From Stutzerimonas stutzeri KOS6 (lineage in GTDB: Bacteria > Pseudomonadota > Gammaproteobacteria > Pseudomonadales > Pseudomonadaceae): a stretch of 64,000 nucleotides of DNA. The notes below the pieces were generated by a model. The model was not told the DNA's origin. It saw only the letters and a list, made by a program, of their open reading frames with translations, and searched no databases. Position 1 is the first letter of the stretch. Each line of letters begins with the position of its first letter. The position numbers were made by a program, and so were the translations under genes. Shown here piece after piece: positions 38,428 through 47,065 of this stretch. The stretch is from the NCBI RefSeq assembly GCF_000307775.2, contig NZ_KK020675.1:809281-873280 (forward strand), written 5' to 3'.

Positions 38428-39240
38428 ATGCATTACAAAACTGCCCCACTCTGCCTCGTCATCACCGGCACGCTGCTCGCAACCCCGGCGCTGGCCGGCG
38501 ACCTGATCCACTGGCATAGCAACAGCCTGACCTATCTGTACGGCAAGGATTACAAGGTTGACTCGCCGATCCAGCAGACCGTTACCTTCGAGCATGTCAA
38601 CGGCTGGAAGTACGGCGACACGTTCCTCTTCCTCGACTCGATCCACTTCAATGGCAAGGGCAACGACAGCGGCAACGACGACAGCACCTTCTACGGCGAA
38701 TTCTCGCCGCGCCTGTCGTTCGGCAAGATCTTCCAGCGTGACCTGAGCTTCGGCCCGATCAAGGACGTGCTGGTCGCCATGACCTACGAGTTTGGCGAAG
38801 ACGACGTCGAGACCTACATGATCGGCCCGGGCTTCGACCTGGACGTTCCCGGCTTCGACTACGTCTCGGTGAACGTCTACCACCGCGACACCGACGGCGA
38901 CCGCGCCGGCGACGGCGTCTGGCAGGTCACTCCGGTGTGGGGCTACACGCTGCCGGTGGGTAACTCCGACATCCTCATCGACGGCTTCATCGACTGGGTG
39001 GTGGACAACGATCGCAACGCCCGTGGCGATGAGTACCACGCCAACCTCCACTTCAACCCGCAGATCAAATACGACCTGGGCAAGGCTCTGAACTGGGGCG
39101 AGAAGCAGCTCTACGTCGGTATCGAATACGACTACTGGTCCAACAAGTACGGTATCGAAGACGGTGGGTTCGTCAGCGAAAACTTCGTCGGCAAAACCGA
39201 CCAGAACACCTTCAGCGCCATCGTCAAGGCGCATTTCTGA
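38428..39240 (+). CDS. Tsx/OmpK-like outer membrane channel
   Basis: This is an outer membrane protein of 270 residues with a Sec signal (LCLVITGTLLATPALAG, cleavage after ALA at about residue 22). The mature part is rich in aromatic-girdle beta strands: LIHWHSNSLTYLYGKDY, DTFLFLDSIHF, STFYGEFSPRLSFGKIF, and a terminal aromatic residue (KAHF), as needed for BAM insertion. It matches the nucleoside-specific channel Tsx/OmpK family. It follows the permease by 96 nt, so the pair likely gives outer and inner membrane uptake of purines. AAAGGAA precedes the ATG. Confidence 0.87.
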   Translation: MHYKTAPLCLVITGTLLATPALAGDLIHWHSNSLTYLYGKDYKVDSPIQQTVTFEHVNGWKYGDTFLFLDSIHFNGKGNDSGNDDSTFYGEFSPRLSFGKIFQRDLSFGPIKDVLVAMTYEFGEDDVETYMIGPGFDLDVPGFDYVSVNVYHRDTDGDRAGDGVWQVTPVWGYTLPVGNSDILIDGFIDWVVDNDRNARGDEYHANLHFNPQIKYDLGKALNWGEKQLYVGIEYDYWSNKYGIEDGGFVSENFVGKTDQNTFSAIVKAHF

Positions 39241-39247
39241 TCGAACC

Positions 39248-39269
39248 GGCCGGGGCTCCTGCCCCGGCC
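39248..39269 (+). terminator. hairpin after the Tsx-like gene
   Basis: GGCCGGGGC (39248-39256) pairs perfectly with GCCCCGGCC (39261-39269) around a TCCT loop, 7 nt after the stop. The following sequence has few T, so it is a strong hairpin but an imperfect intrinsic terminator. Between it and 39488 I see no gene. Confidence 0.5.
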
Positions 39270-39488
39270 ACCCTGCTTCATCCTCCCGCTTCGCTTCCTG
39301 CTTCATCCTCCCCATGCATCCCATCCTCCTCGCCCCCTGTCGACCGTCGTCCCCGATCGGCAAGCCTGCTTGATCATTGGCCGAGCGGTATTCACGAGCC
39401 GAGCTGCTCGGCGTACCTGGCGCACATCGCAACAACGTCCACGACGTCAGCAAACGAGGTCGCCGTCAGATCATCGTGGCAGCTCACG

Positions 39489-39943
39489 CTGAGCCCCAAC
39501 CAGGCGTGGTACGGCAACCTGATCCATATCTGGGCGGGTGACCGCTGGGTCTGCCTGGCGGCAGTCATGGAGCCGTCTACGCGCCGCATCGCGGGTTGGC
39601 GCTCTCCAATCGCCCCGACTGGCAGCTCGCAACGCCCCGCTTTGCGCGCGGCCTCTGAGTCACGTGCTCGTCCGCAGCAGCCGACGTTCATGCTGACCAA
39701 GGCTGCCCGTTACACCCATCGAGTTCCGGCAGGGATAACGCACCGATAGAGCGCTTATTCAGGAGTCTGAAAACAAAGTGGATGCCGGAACACGGCCATG
39801 CTTGCCAGGGTCAGGCTGAGGCGCAGATGCTGCGTTACCTGAAGAACGACCACGATCATCTGCGGCCAGGCAGCTACATCGGGCATCAAACGCCAGTTGA
39901 AGACGAGTCACCGGCCTCTGAACCAGTGCCCAGAATTTGTTGA
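39489..39943 (+). pseudogene. decayed IS3-family transposase (OrfB) remnant
   Basis: Frame 1 (from 39489) reads LSPNQAWYGNLIHIWAGDRW, then VCLAAVMEPSTRRIAGW and RARPQQPTFMLTKAARYTHR, and stops at 39749. A second frame from 39746 reads IERLFRSLKTKWMPEHGH, then EAQMLRYLKNDHDHLRP, and stops at 39943. Both match the rve/DDE integrase core of IS3-type OrfB. The first catalytic Asp (D in GDLTYIW of intact copies) is replaced by Asn, about 20 residues are missing between the parts, and the frame shifts at the junction. No terminal repeats are visible. It abuts the 3' end of the chemoreceptor gene, 31 nt away. Confidence 0.75.
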
Positions 39944-39974
39944 CCCGCCGTCCCTGGCGCAGCAGGTCGATGCC

Positions 39975-41906
39975 TCAAAGGCGGAAATTGCCCATCTGCC
40001 GCCCCAGGTCCTCGGCCAGTCGCGACAGCGCCTGGCAGTCGGCTCTGCAGTTCTGCACATCGACCGCAGTGGCCTGGGCCAGATCGGCGATACCCTGCAC
40101 GTTCTGGGTGATCTCCTCGGTGACGCTGGTCTGCTCCTCGGTGGCAGCCGCAACCTGAATGTTCATGTCGTTGATCGCATCCACCTGCGCGGTGATCGCA
40201 CCCAGCGACTGGCCGGTGCGCTGGCTGGCCTGCACACCGGTACCCGTGGAGGCCTGCCCGGCGAGCATCGCGCCGACAGCAGTCTCGGTGCCGTTCTTCA
40301 GACGCTGGATCATCTGCTGGATTTCGTCGGTAGAGGCCTGGGTTCGACTGGCCAGGGTCCGCACTTCATCGGCCACCACGGCGAACCCACGCCCCATCTC
40401 GCCGGCCCGAGCAGCCTCGATGGCGGCATTGAGTGCCAGCAGGTTGGTCTGCTCGGAGATGCTGCGAATCACCGCCAGCACCTGGTCGATGGACGCGACC
40501 TGCTGAGCCAGATCGGTGACCGACTCGGCGGCACTGCCTATCTCGCCGGACATCCTTTCAATATGGACAATCGATTCACTGACCACCTCGCGAGCCTCCA
40601 TCGCCTCGCCGCGCGCACTTTGCGAAGCCTGCGCGGCACTGTTGGCGTTGCGGGCGATCTCCTGCACGGTCAGGCCCATTTCATGCACGGCGGTGGCAAC
40701 CATGTCGGTCATTTCGTGCTGACGCCCGGCGCGGGTCGCGGTGTTGTCCACCACCTGGGCCACCTGCCCTATCGCGGTACGCAGTTGCTGACTGGTGTTC
40801 AGCACATCGCCGATCAACTCACGCTGGCTGTCGATGAAGCGGTTGAAGCCACGCGAAAGATCACCCAATTCGTCGGCGCGGTCTTCATCCAGGCGCCGCG
40901 TAAGGTCGCCGCCGCCACCACCGATTTCTACCAGCGCGTTGGTCACCTGACGAATCGGCTTCACCAGCCCGCGGGCCAACAGTACCACCAGTCCGAGAAA
41001 GAACAGGGCAATACAGGCCGCAACCAGGCTGATGGTCCACAACGTACGGCGTGCCTCGACGAAGATTTCCGCTTCCGGGACCTCGCTTACCAACACCCAG
41101 CCAAGGGTTTCCAATGGCTGGGCGATGGCCAGGAACGTCTCACCGTTGCGCTCGTAACGCACCGCCTCGCTGGAACCGCCAAGCAGCGTTCGCGCGGCTT
41201 CGCTACCCACCAGGGCGCCGAGTTCGGTTCGATCATTGTGCTCGGTATCCGGGTGTACCTTGATCCGACCATCCCCACTGACTAGATAGACTTCGCCGTG
41301 CTCGCCGAAACGAAAATTGCTGACCAGCTCGGACATGCTTTTCAGGCTGAAGCCCAACCCCGCCACCCCCAGCGTCTTGCCAGCGGACTCGATGCGCTGG
41401 TTGATGAACAGGGTCGGCTGACGTGTGGTCTTTTCGATGTCGATGTCGAAGCGCTGATCGATACCACTGTCGACCAGGCTGTAAAACCAGCCATCGCCAG
41501 CTGCAGCTCTGTCCAGCGTGCGCGACAGCCCGGTCTCGGAGTAATAATTGCCGCTTCCAAGCACCGCGATCGAAGTGGTCAAGGCCCCCTCCTGCTGCTT
41601 GACGCCGTTCAGGTAGCGGCCAATGGCATCGGCCCCGATCCCCGACTCACCGCTACGCAGCCAATCGTGCACCAGGGTATTGCTGGCAATACCAGCGGTT
41701 GCGGTGATCGGTGCCATCAGAGTGCGTTCGATATCGTTACGGATCGAGGCGATCGTGGCCGGTAGCGCTCGGCCTACCAGGTATGCTTCAGCCAGCCGAT
41801 TGACAGCCGATGAATAGACAAGGATGACAATCAGAATGCTGGCGAGCAGGGCTGCCCCCATGCTGACGATCAATTGCCATTGGATACTGCGTCGCATGAA
41901 GGACAT
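39975..41906 (-). CDS. methyl-accepting chemotaxis protein with Cache-type sensor
   Basis: This protein has 643 residues. TM1 is at about 8-30 ([21 protein letters not shown]), the periplasmic sensor at about 31-275, TM2 at about 278-300, HAMP at about 300-355 ([20 protein letters not shown]), and the signalling domain to the C-terminus with hairpin tip [23 protein letters not shown]. The start at 41906 has GAGG 8 nt upstream; an ATG at 41912 is possible. The sensor shares LFIN-x-R and GVAGLGFSL with the divergent diguanylate cyclase. A TTGTNNACAA-like site at 41935-41944 lies 29 nt upstream, suggesting purine-linked expression. The ligand may be a purine; this is inference. Confidence 0.9.
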   Translation of the reverse strand: MSFMRRSIQWQLIVSMGAALLASILIVILVYSSAVNRLAEAYLVGRALPATIASIRNDIERTLMAPITATAGIASNTLVHDWLRSGESGIGADAIGRYLNGVKQQEGALTTSIAVLGSGNYYSETGLSRTLDRAAAGDGWFYSLVDSGIDQRFDIDIEKTTRQPTLFINQRIESAGKTLGVAGLGFSLKSMSELVSNFRFGEHGEVYLVSGDGRIKVHPDTEHNDRTELGALVGSEAARTLLGGSSEAVRYERNGETFLAIAQPLETLGWVLVSEVPEAEIFVEARRTLWTISLVAACIALFFLGLVVLLARGLVKPIRQVTNALVEIGGGGGDLTRRLDEDRADELGDLSRGFNRFIDSQRELIGDVLNTSQQLRTAIGQVAQVVDNTATRAGRQHEMTDMVATAVHEMGLTVQEIARNANSAAQASQSARGEAMEAREVVSESIVHIERMSGEIGSAAESVTDLAQQVASIDQVLAVIRSISEQTNLLALNAAIEAARAGEMGRGFAVVADEVRTLASRTQASTDEIQQMIQRLKNGTETAVGAMLAGQASTGTGVQASQRTGQSLGAITAQVDAINDMNIQVAAATEEQTSVTEEITQNVQGIADLAQATAVDVQNCRADCQALSRLAEDLGRQMGNFRL

Positions 41907-41934
41907 TGCCATAACCTCATTGAAAGCTTCGAAG

Positions 41935-41949
41935 GTGTACACAATATTA
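41935..41949 (-). promoter_or_regulatory. near-TTGTNNACAA site at the chemoreceptor promoter
   Basis: GTGTACACAA (41935-41944) differs from the TTGTNNACAA pattern at one base and includes the perfect palindrome GTGTACAC. On the minus strand it directly follows a possible -10 (TAATAT, 41944-41949). It would be placed at or near the transcription start. Confidence 0.45.
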
Positions 41950-42121
41950 CATTGATATGTATACGCTCATGCAAACCTGGCACTAATACTCTATCGACCC
42001 GGAAATCCGGATCTTTATGACCATTGGGCGGAACGGTGGCTATCAGCGCCAGCTGCGAGCCCGTACTGCAGTCTAGAATTCGGCGGGCAGCGTGCCGCCC
42101 ACAGAACGGCAGGAACAGTCG

Positions 42122-43582
42122 ATGGCGCTACTGACCCTGAAGCAGGGCTCTCTTCTTCCAATCCTCGCCCTGATCATCGGGCTGGGTTTCGGAATCAGCA
42201 GCCTTGCCAGCTATTACACCTCCCGTGAAATCATCCGCCAAAGCATCATCGGCACGGAGCTACCGCTGACGGCAGACGTCATTTCCGGAGAAATCCAGAA
42301 GGATCTGGTCCGCCTGGTTCAGGTGTCGGCCGCCATGGCCGAAGAACCGTTCGTCCTCGACTGGCTGGAACAGGGCGAATCCAACGCGGCGCTGATCAGC
42401 CGTTATCTGCAAGCCATCCAGCAGCGCCACGACACCTCGACCGCATTCTTCGCCTCTCAGGCGTCGCAGACCTACTACACCAACGGCTCCGTACAAACGA
42501 TGGAACCCGGTGACCCAGCAGATCACTGGTTCTATCGCTTCGAGCAAAGCGGCACGCCCTGGGAAATCGTCGTCGATGCCAAGCGGCTGATCCTGTTCAT
42601 CAACTACCGAGTCACGGGGTCCGATGGCAGCTTCCGCGGAGTGGCCGGTGTTGGCCTTACGCTCGAGCGAATGGTCGGATTGATCGACACCTACCAGCGC
42701 CACTATCAGCGCAACATCTACTTCGTCGATGCACAGCGCCGCATCGCCATGAGCGGCCAGCAGGGCGGGCCGGACGGCCAGCCACGCCAGACGGCGCTGG
42801 ATGATATTCCAGGCCTGGCGGACCTCAACCAGCAACTGCCCCAGCTTCGCCCCGGCTCTTTCGCTTACCGGAGCCAGGGCGAGCAGCATTTCATCAACAT
42901 CCGCCATATCCCGGAGCTGGGCTGGTTTTTGATGGTCGACAAGCAGGAGAACGGCGTCATGGCCCCCGTGCGGCGCGCGCTATGGATAAATCTGATGATC
43001 TGCTTCAGCGTGACTGCCACCGTGCTGTTTCTGGTGAGCGTGATCAGTCGTGGCTATCTGCAGCGCATCGAAACCATGGCGACTCACGATGCCCTGACCG
43101 GGCGGCTTAACCGCCACGGTTTCGGCCTGATTGCCGAACACGCCGTAGTGGAAGCCAGGCGACACGCCAGCAGCCTGTGCGTACTGATACTGGACATCGA
43201 TCACTTCAAACGCCTCAACGACCAGCATGGCCATCTCGCCGGCGACTCGGTCCTGCGCCACTTCGCCGAGCTTCTCGCGCGGCAGGTCCGACAGGCCGAT
43301 CTGGTGTCCCGCTGGGGCGGCGAAGAATTCGTGGTGCTGTTCAAGGACACCGAACTCGACACCGCCGCTTCGTTGGCGGAACGAATCCGCGCCGCGACCG
43401 AAGCCGAACGCTTCGAATTCGAGGGCAATCGCCTGGAGGTCACGGTAAGCATTGGCGCGGCTCGCCTGCCCCCCAGCGGTGCACTGGAGGACGTGTTGCA
43501 TGATGCGGACCAGGCGCTCTACCGGGCGAAGAACGGCGGGCGCAACCGGGTATGCCTGGCGACGACGGCGATGCAGCCATGA
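42122..43582 (+). CDS. diguanylate cyclase with periplasmic Cache-type sensor
   Basis: This protein has 486 residues. TM1 lies at about 10-32, a periplasmic sensor at about 35-285, TM2 at about 288-310, and the GGDEF domain at about 320-480. The active site is RWGGEEFVVLF near residue 399, and the inhibitory I-site RxxD is kept (RQAD, five residues before GG), so it should make cyclic di-GMP with product control. No EAL domain. The sensor has HWFYRFEQSG, LILFINYRV and GVAGVGLTLERMVG, matching [16 protein letters not shown] and GVAGLGFSL in the divergent chemoreceptor. The start at 42122 follows AGGA. Confidence 0.9.
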   Translation: MALLTLKQGSLLPILALIIGLGFGISSLASYYTSREIIRQSIIGTELPLTADVISGEIQKDLVRLVQVSAAMAEEPFVLDWLEQGESNAALISRYLQAIQQRHDTSTAFFASQASQTYYTNGSVQTMEPGDPADHWFYRFEQSGTPWEIVVDAKRLILFINYRVTGSDGSFRGVAGVGLTLERMVGLIDTYQRHYQRNIYFVDAQRRIAMSGQQGGPDGQPRQTALDDIPGLADLNQQLPQLRPGSFAYRSQGEQHFINIRHIPELGWFLMVDKQENGVMAPVRRALWINLMICFSVTATVLFLVSVISRGYLQRIETMATHDALTGRLNRHGFGLIAEHAVVEARRHASSLCVLILDIDHFKRLNDQHGHLAGDSVLRHFAELLARQVRQADLVSRWGGEEFVVLFKDTELDTAASLAERIRAATEAERFEFEGNRLEVTVSIGAARLPPSGALEDVLHDADQALYRAKNGGRNRVCLATTAMQP

Positions 43583-43609
43583 CGCGTCTCCGCCGCCTGG
43601 TTCGGCATC

Positions 43610-44428
43610 CTAGCGGTCAGCCTCACGTTTGCGCTTCTGCCGCTCCAGAAAGTCGATTTTCCACTGTTCCATTCCGATGTACTCGGACGACAGGTTTGCC
43701 TCGACCTGATGTCTGTCCTTGAGCGCAGTGATCTCGGCCTGTTGTTCGTCGAGAAAACGGTCGAAGCGCTCGATCAGTTCCCGATGCTCAATACTGGAAA
43801 GATTGAACGTAGCACGGGTATGAGGAAGCCCGGCATCGAACACCAGCGCACCCGGCCTGGCGCGCACGTTATTGAGGTAGTAGGCCGCCACCACGACATT
43901 GTAGTAGGCGCCTTCAGCGTCCCTGCGCAGCACCTGCCGTACCATGCGTGGCAGCCCCTTGCTACTGACCACTTGCACCCGATTCGCACCGATCAGCTCT
44001 TCGAAGCCCCGCGGCGACCAGCCATCCACCACCGCCAGACGTCTGAGCTCATCGAGGCCCAGCCCTGCTCGGCGCGGCATCACCATCACACCATCGACAT
44101 AGTTCACCACGGGCTGACTGTAATGCAGGTTGCGTCCGGTCTTTGCCTGGGGCGACCAGTTCGGATTATCCGGATACTTGGCGTCGATCTCACCGGCAAG
44201 CAGCGCAGGCAACAGAACGTCAGCGGGCATGACGCGGAACACCAAGCGTACCCCGCTATGGGTGGCGAAACGGTCGAAAAGCTCTCGCGTGAAGCCTTTG
44301 AAATTGCCGTTGGCATCGCCACTGTAATGCGGCAGGAACTCAGCCTGTTCGACTCCGATCACATAGGCCGTCTCCGCTACCGCGGGGATTGAACAGGTCA
44401 ACAAAAGAGAAGCAAGAAAGCCTTTCAT
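43610..44428 (-). CDS. periplasmic substrate-binding protein (SBP_bac_3-like)
   Basis: This protein of 272 residues has a signal peptide (GFLASLLLTCSIPAVAE, cleavage after AVA at about residue 18). The mature part opens YVIGVEQAEFLPHYSGDANGNFKGFTRELFDRF, as in amino-acid-type solute-binding proteins, but it is short and lacks an ABC transporter nearby. Such orphan proteins often act with sensor proteins or are of unknown role. Its C-terminus is charged (EQWKIDFLERQKRKREADR). It is convergent with the diguanylate cyclase gene, 27 nt away, and divergent from the TetR-type regulator gene. Ligand unknown. Confidence 0.72.
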   Translation of the reverse strand: MKGFLASLLLTCSIPAVAETAYVIGVEQAEFLPHYSGDANGNFKGFTRELFDRFATHSGVRLVFRVMPADVLLPALLAGEIDAKYPDNPNWSPQAKTGRNLHYSQPVVNYVDGVMVMPRRAGLGLDELRRLAVVDGWSPRGFEELIGANRVQVVSSKGLPRMVRQVLRRDAEGAYYNVVVAAYYLNNVRARPGALVFDAGLPHTRATFNLSSIEHRELIERFDRFLDEQQAEITALKDRHQVEANLSSEYIGMEQWKIDFLERQKRKREADR

Positions 44429-44541
44429 CGAAACTCCGTGCAAAGGGTCCGCACGACTCCGGCAGCGAACCCCGCCACGTCGCATTCTTCGATTCGCCCT
44501 GCAGCGCTATCGATGCGACAGTAACAGAGCAGCCACAATCC

Positions 44542-44551
44542 TTGTATACAC
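44542..44551. promoter_or_regulatory. near-TTGTNNACAA site between SBP and TetR genes
   Basis: TTGTATACAC keeps nine of ten bases of the TTGTATACAA palindrome. It is in the 242-nt divergent gap, 113 nt before the SBP gene and 119 nt before the TetR gene, so either could be the target. Confidence 0.4.
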
Positions 44552-44670
44552 TTTTACAGTAAATAGCTCACAGTTCAGCCGTCTCCATGACACCTTGAGG
44601 CCGCTCGGAAGCGGGTGCTAGGATGCCACGACAGGCTGCCAGGCTGGGCAGTCACAATTGAACAGGCCCC

Positions 44671-45291
44671 ATGTCCAGTATTCGTGAGCGCAACAAAGAG
44701 CTGATTCTCAAGGCTGCCAGCGAGGAGTTCGCCGAGAAGGGCTTCGCCGCGACCAAGACCAGCGACATCGCGGTCCGCGCCGGGCTGCCGAAGCCCAACG
44801 TCTACTACTACTTCAAGTCCAAGGAAAACCTCTATCGCGAGGTGCTGGAGAGCATCGTCGAGCCACTGCTGGCCGCCTCCGCCCCGTTCAACCAGCCCGG
44901 TCATCCGGCCAAGGTCCTGCGCGCCTACATCCGCACCAAGATCAGGATCTCCCGCGACCACGCCTGCGCGTCGAAAGTCTTCGCCAACGAGATCATGCAT
45001 GGTGCGCCGCATCTGTCACCGGAGCGTACCGCCCAGCTCAACGCTCAGGCTGCGCACAATATCGCCTGCATCCAGCAGTGGATCGACGACGGTCTGATGG
45101 CGAATGTCGACGCCCACCATCTGCTGTTCAGCATCTGGGCAGCGACCCAGACCTACGCCGATTTCGACTGGCAGATCAGCACCGTCACAGGCAAGGCCCG
45201 GCTCGACGACAGCGACTACGATGCCGCTGCGGACACCATCATACGGCTGGTACTCAAGGGGTGCGAGATTGCCGAAGCGACACCCGCCTGA
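44671..45291 (+). CDS. TetR-family regulator, RutR-like (YcdC-type C-terminal domain)
   Basis: This regulator has 206 residues. The N-terminal HTH is RNKELILKAASEEFAEKGFAATKTSDIAVRAGLPKPNVYYYFKSKENLY (about 7-55). The C-terminal domain, with IRTKIRISRDHACASKVFANEIMHGAPHL and QQWIDDGLMANVDAHHLLFSIWAATQTYADF, matches RutR, the E. coli regulator that senses uracil/thymine and controls pyrimidine and purine genes. No rut genes are in the window. RutR sites (TTGACCAnnTGGTCAA) resemble the TGACC-N4-GGTCA elements seen here, so it may be their binding protein. A tripartite efflux operon follows 145 nt on. Confidence 0.85.
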   Translation: MSSIRERNKELILKAASEEFAEKGFAATKTSDIAVRAGLPKPNVYYYFKSKENLYREVLESIVEPLLAASAPFNQPGHPAKVLRAYIRTKIRISRDHACASKVFANEIMHGAPHLSPERTAQLNAQAAHNIACIQQWIDDGLMANVDAHHLLFSIWAATQTYADFDWQISTVTGKARLDDSDYDAAADTIIRLVLKGCEIAEATPA

Positions 45292-45436
45292 GCGCCATCC
45301 TGGCGCCCAGGGAACTCGAAGACGCTCACTGAACGCGGCGCTACGGGCCTGTCGGCCAGCGCCGGGCGAAATTCGCGGACATGCTTGTCGTATCTAGAAC
45401 TGCGCCCTGCCGGGCGAGCCAACCTTTCGAGAGCCG

Positions 45437-47065
45437 ATGCCTGAATACCTCGCGCCAGTTCCCCGCTGGGAACCCCATGAACGCCCGTCGATGCCCGGCT
45501 CCCCGGCCATTCTGCTGCACAGCCCGCCACGCCGCCTGGCCTATGCGGCCGTGGCCGTGCTGGTGGGCCTGACCGGTGGGCTGGGCAATGCGCTATTCCT
45601 CGCCAACCTGCCGGCGATCCAGGGCGATTTGGGGCTGACACCCGAGCAGGGGGCCTGGCTGCCTGCCGCCTACTTCATGGTCAACGTCTCGACCAATCTG
45701 GTGCTGATCAAGGTCCGCCAGCAGTACGGCCTGCGCGGTTTCGCCGAGATCGGCCTGGCCATCTACGCCCTGCTCAGCATTGCCCATGTATTCGTCGAAG
45801 GCCTGGGCATGGCCATGTTCGTGCGTGCTGCAAGCGGCTTCGCCGCCGCGACCACCACCTCGCTTGGACTGTTCTACATGCTGCAGGCCTTTCGCAAGGT
45901 CGACCTGCCGCGCGGGGTGATCGTCGCCTTCGGCCTGACCCAGATCGCCACACCGCTGGCCTGGCTGCTTTCACCGCCGCTGGTGGATATCGGCCAGTGG
46001 CACCGGTTGTACGTCTTCGAGAGCGGTCTGGCGCTGTGCTCGCTGGCCGCGGTGGTGGTGCTCAAGCTGCCGGTGGGCGAGCGCATCAAGGTCTTCGAGC
46101 CGCTGGACTTCCTGACCTTCGCGCTCTTCGCGCCGGCCCTGGCGCTGGTCGCCGCAGTGCTCGCCCAGGGTCGCGTGCACTGGTGGACCGAAGCGCCCTG
46201 GCTGGGCTATGCGTTGTGTGCCGCGCTGCTGCTGGGCTGCCTGACCTTCACGATCGAGCACCACCGGCGCAATCCCTTGCTACAGACCCGCTGGCTCGGC
46301 ACCGCCGAAATGCTGCGGTTCGCCTTCGGAGCCCTGGCGCTGCGCTTCCTGCTGGCCGAGCAGAGCTACGGTGCGGTCGGCCTGCTGCAGACGCTCGGCA
46401 TGGGCCCCGACCAGTTGCGCCCGCTCTATGCAGTGATCCTGCTGGGCGTAGTGATGGGCATCGCGGCCAGCGCCCTGACATTCCGCCCGCAGACCGCCTC
46501 GGCGCAGATCCTGCTCTCCATCGTACTGATTGGCGTGGCGAGCTTTCTCGACGTGGACGCCACCAGCCAGACCCGCCCGCATGACCTGTTCCTCAGCCAG
46601 GGCCTGCTGTCGTTTGCCAGCGGCATGTTCCTCGGCCCGCTGCTGATCACCGGCATCGGCAAGGCGCTGGCGAACGGCCCGAACTACCTGGTGAGCTTCA
46701 TCGTGCTGTTTTCCATGACCCAGAGCCTGGGCGGACTCGCCGGACCGGCGCTGCTCGGCACCTACCAGGTGGTGCGCGAGCAGCACCACTCGGCGCACCT
46801 CACCGAGCAGGTGGTGCCGACCGATCCGCGCATCGCCCAGCGCCTGGCCCAGCAGGGCCAGGCACTGGCCGCGACCCAGGCCGACCCGCAGTTGCGCCAG
46901 GCGCTGGGCGGCGCACGCCTGGCGCAAACGGTCACCCGCGAGGCCAACGTACTGGCCTTCAACGATGTGTTCCGCCTGATCGGCTTGCTCGCCATCGCCG
47001 TGCTCAGCTGGTCGCTGTTCCACACCCTGCGCCTGGCGCGCCAGAAGAAGGCTACTGCCCCATGA
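45437..47065 (+). CDS. DHA2-type MFS efflux pump, inner membrane subunit (EmrB-like)
   Basis: This membrane protein of 542 residues has about 14 hydrophobic segments. ALFLANLPAIQGDLGLTPEQGAWLPAAYFMVNVSTN is typical of EmrB-like DHA2 drug:H+ antiporters. A periplasmic loop near 440-500 (HHSAHLTEQVVPTDPRIAQRLAQQGQ) is also typical, where EmrB has a long last loop. It is the first gene of a three-gene operon: the stop overlaps the start of the adaptor (ATGA), and the adaptor overlaps the outer membrane factor. It follows a RutR-like TetR gene that may control it. GAGAG precedes the ATG at 45437. Confidence 0.87.
   Translation: MPEYLAPVPRWEPHERPSMPGSPAILLHSPPRRLAYAAVAVLVGLTGGLGNALFLANLPAIQGDLGLTPEQGAWLPAAYFMVNVSTNLVLIKVRQQYGLRGFAEIGLAIYALLSIAHVFVEGLGMAMFVRAASGFAAATTTSLGLFYMLQAFRKVDLPRGVIVAFGLTQIATPLAWLLSPPLVDIGQWHRLYVFESGLALCSLAAVVVLKLPVGERIKVFEPLDFLTFALFAPALALVAAVLAQGRVHWWTEAPWLGYALCAALLLGCLTFTIEHHRRNPLLQTRWLGTAEMLRFAFGALALRFLLAEQSYGAVGLLQTLGMGPDQLRPLYAVILLGVVMGIAASALTFRPQTASAQILLSIVLIGVASFLDVDATSQTRPHDLFLSQGLLSFASGMFLGPLLITGIGKALANGPNYLVSFIVLFSMTQSLGGLAGPALLGTYQVVREQHHSAHLTEQVVPTDPRIAQRLAQQGQALAATQADPQLRQALGGARLAQTVTREANVLAFNDVFRLIGLLAIAVLSWSLFHTLRLARQKKATAP

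Noticed and set aside
38245..39453. 402-codon minus-strand frame over the Tsx-like gene
   Set aside because: It is a shadow of the plus-strand gene with a clear signal peptide and beta-barrel pattern.
44671..45291. Calling the TetR-type gene rutR outright
   Set aside because: The domain fits, but no rut genes are nearby and the target is unknown, so no symbol is given.
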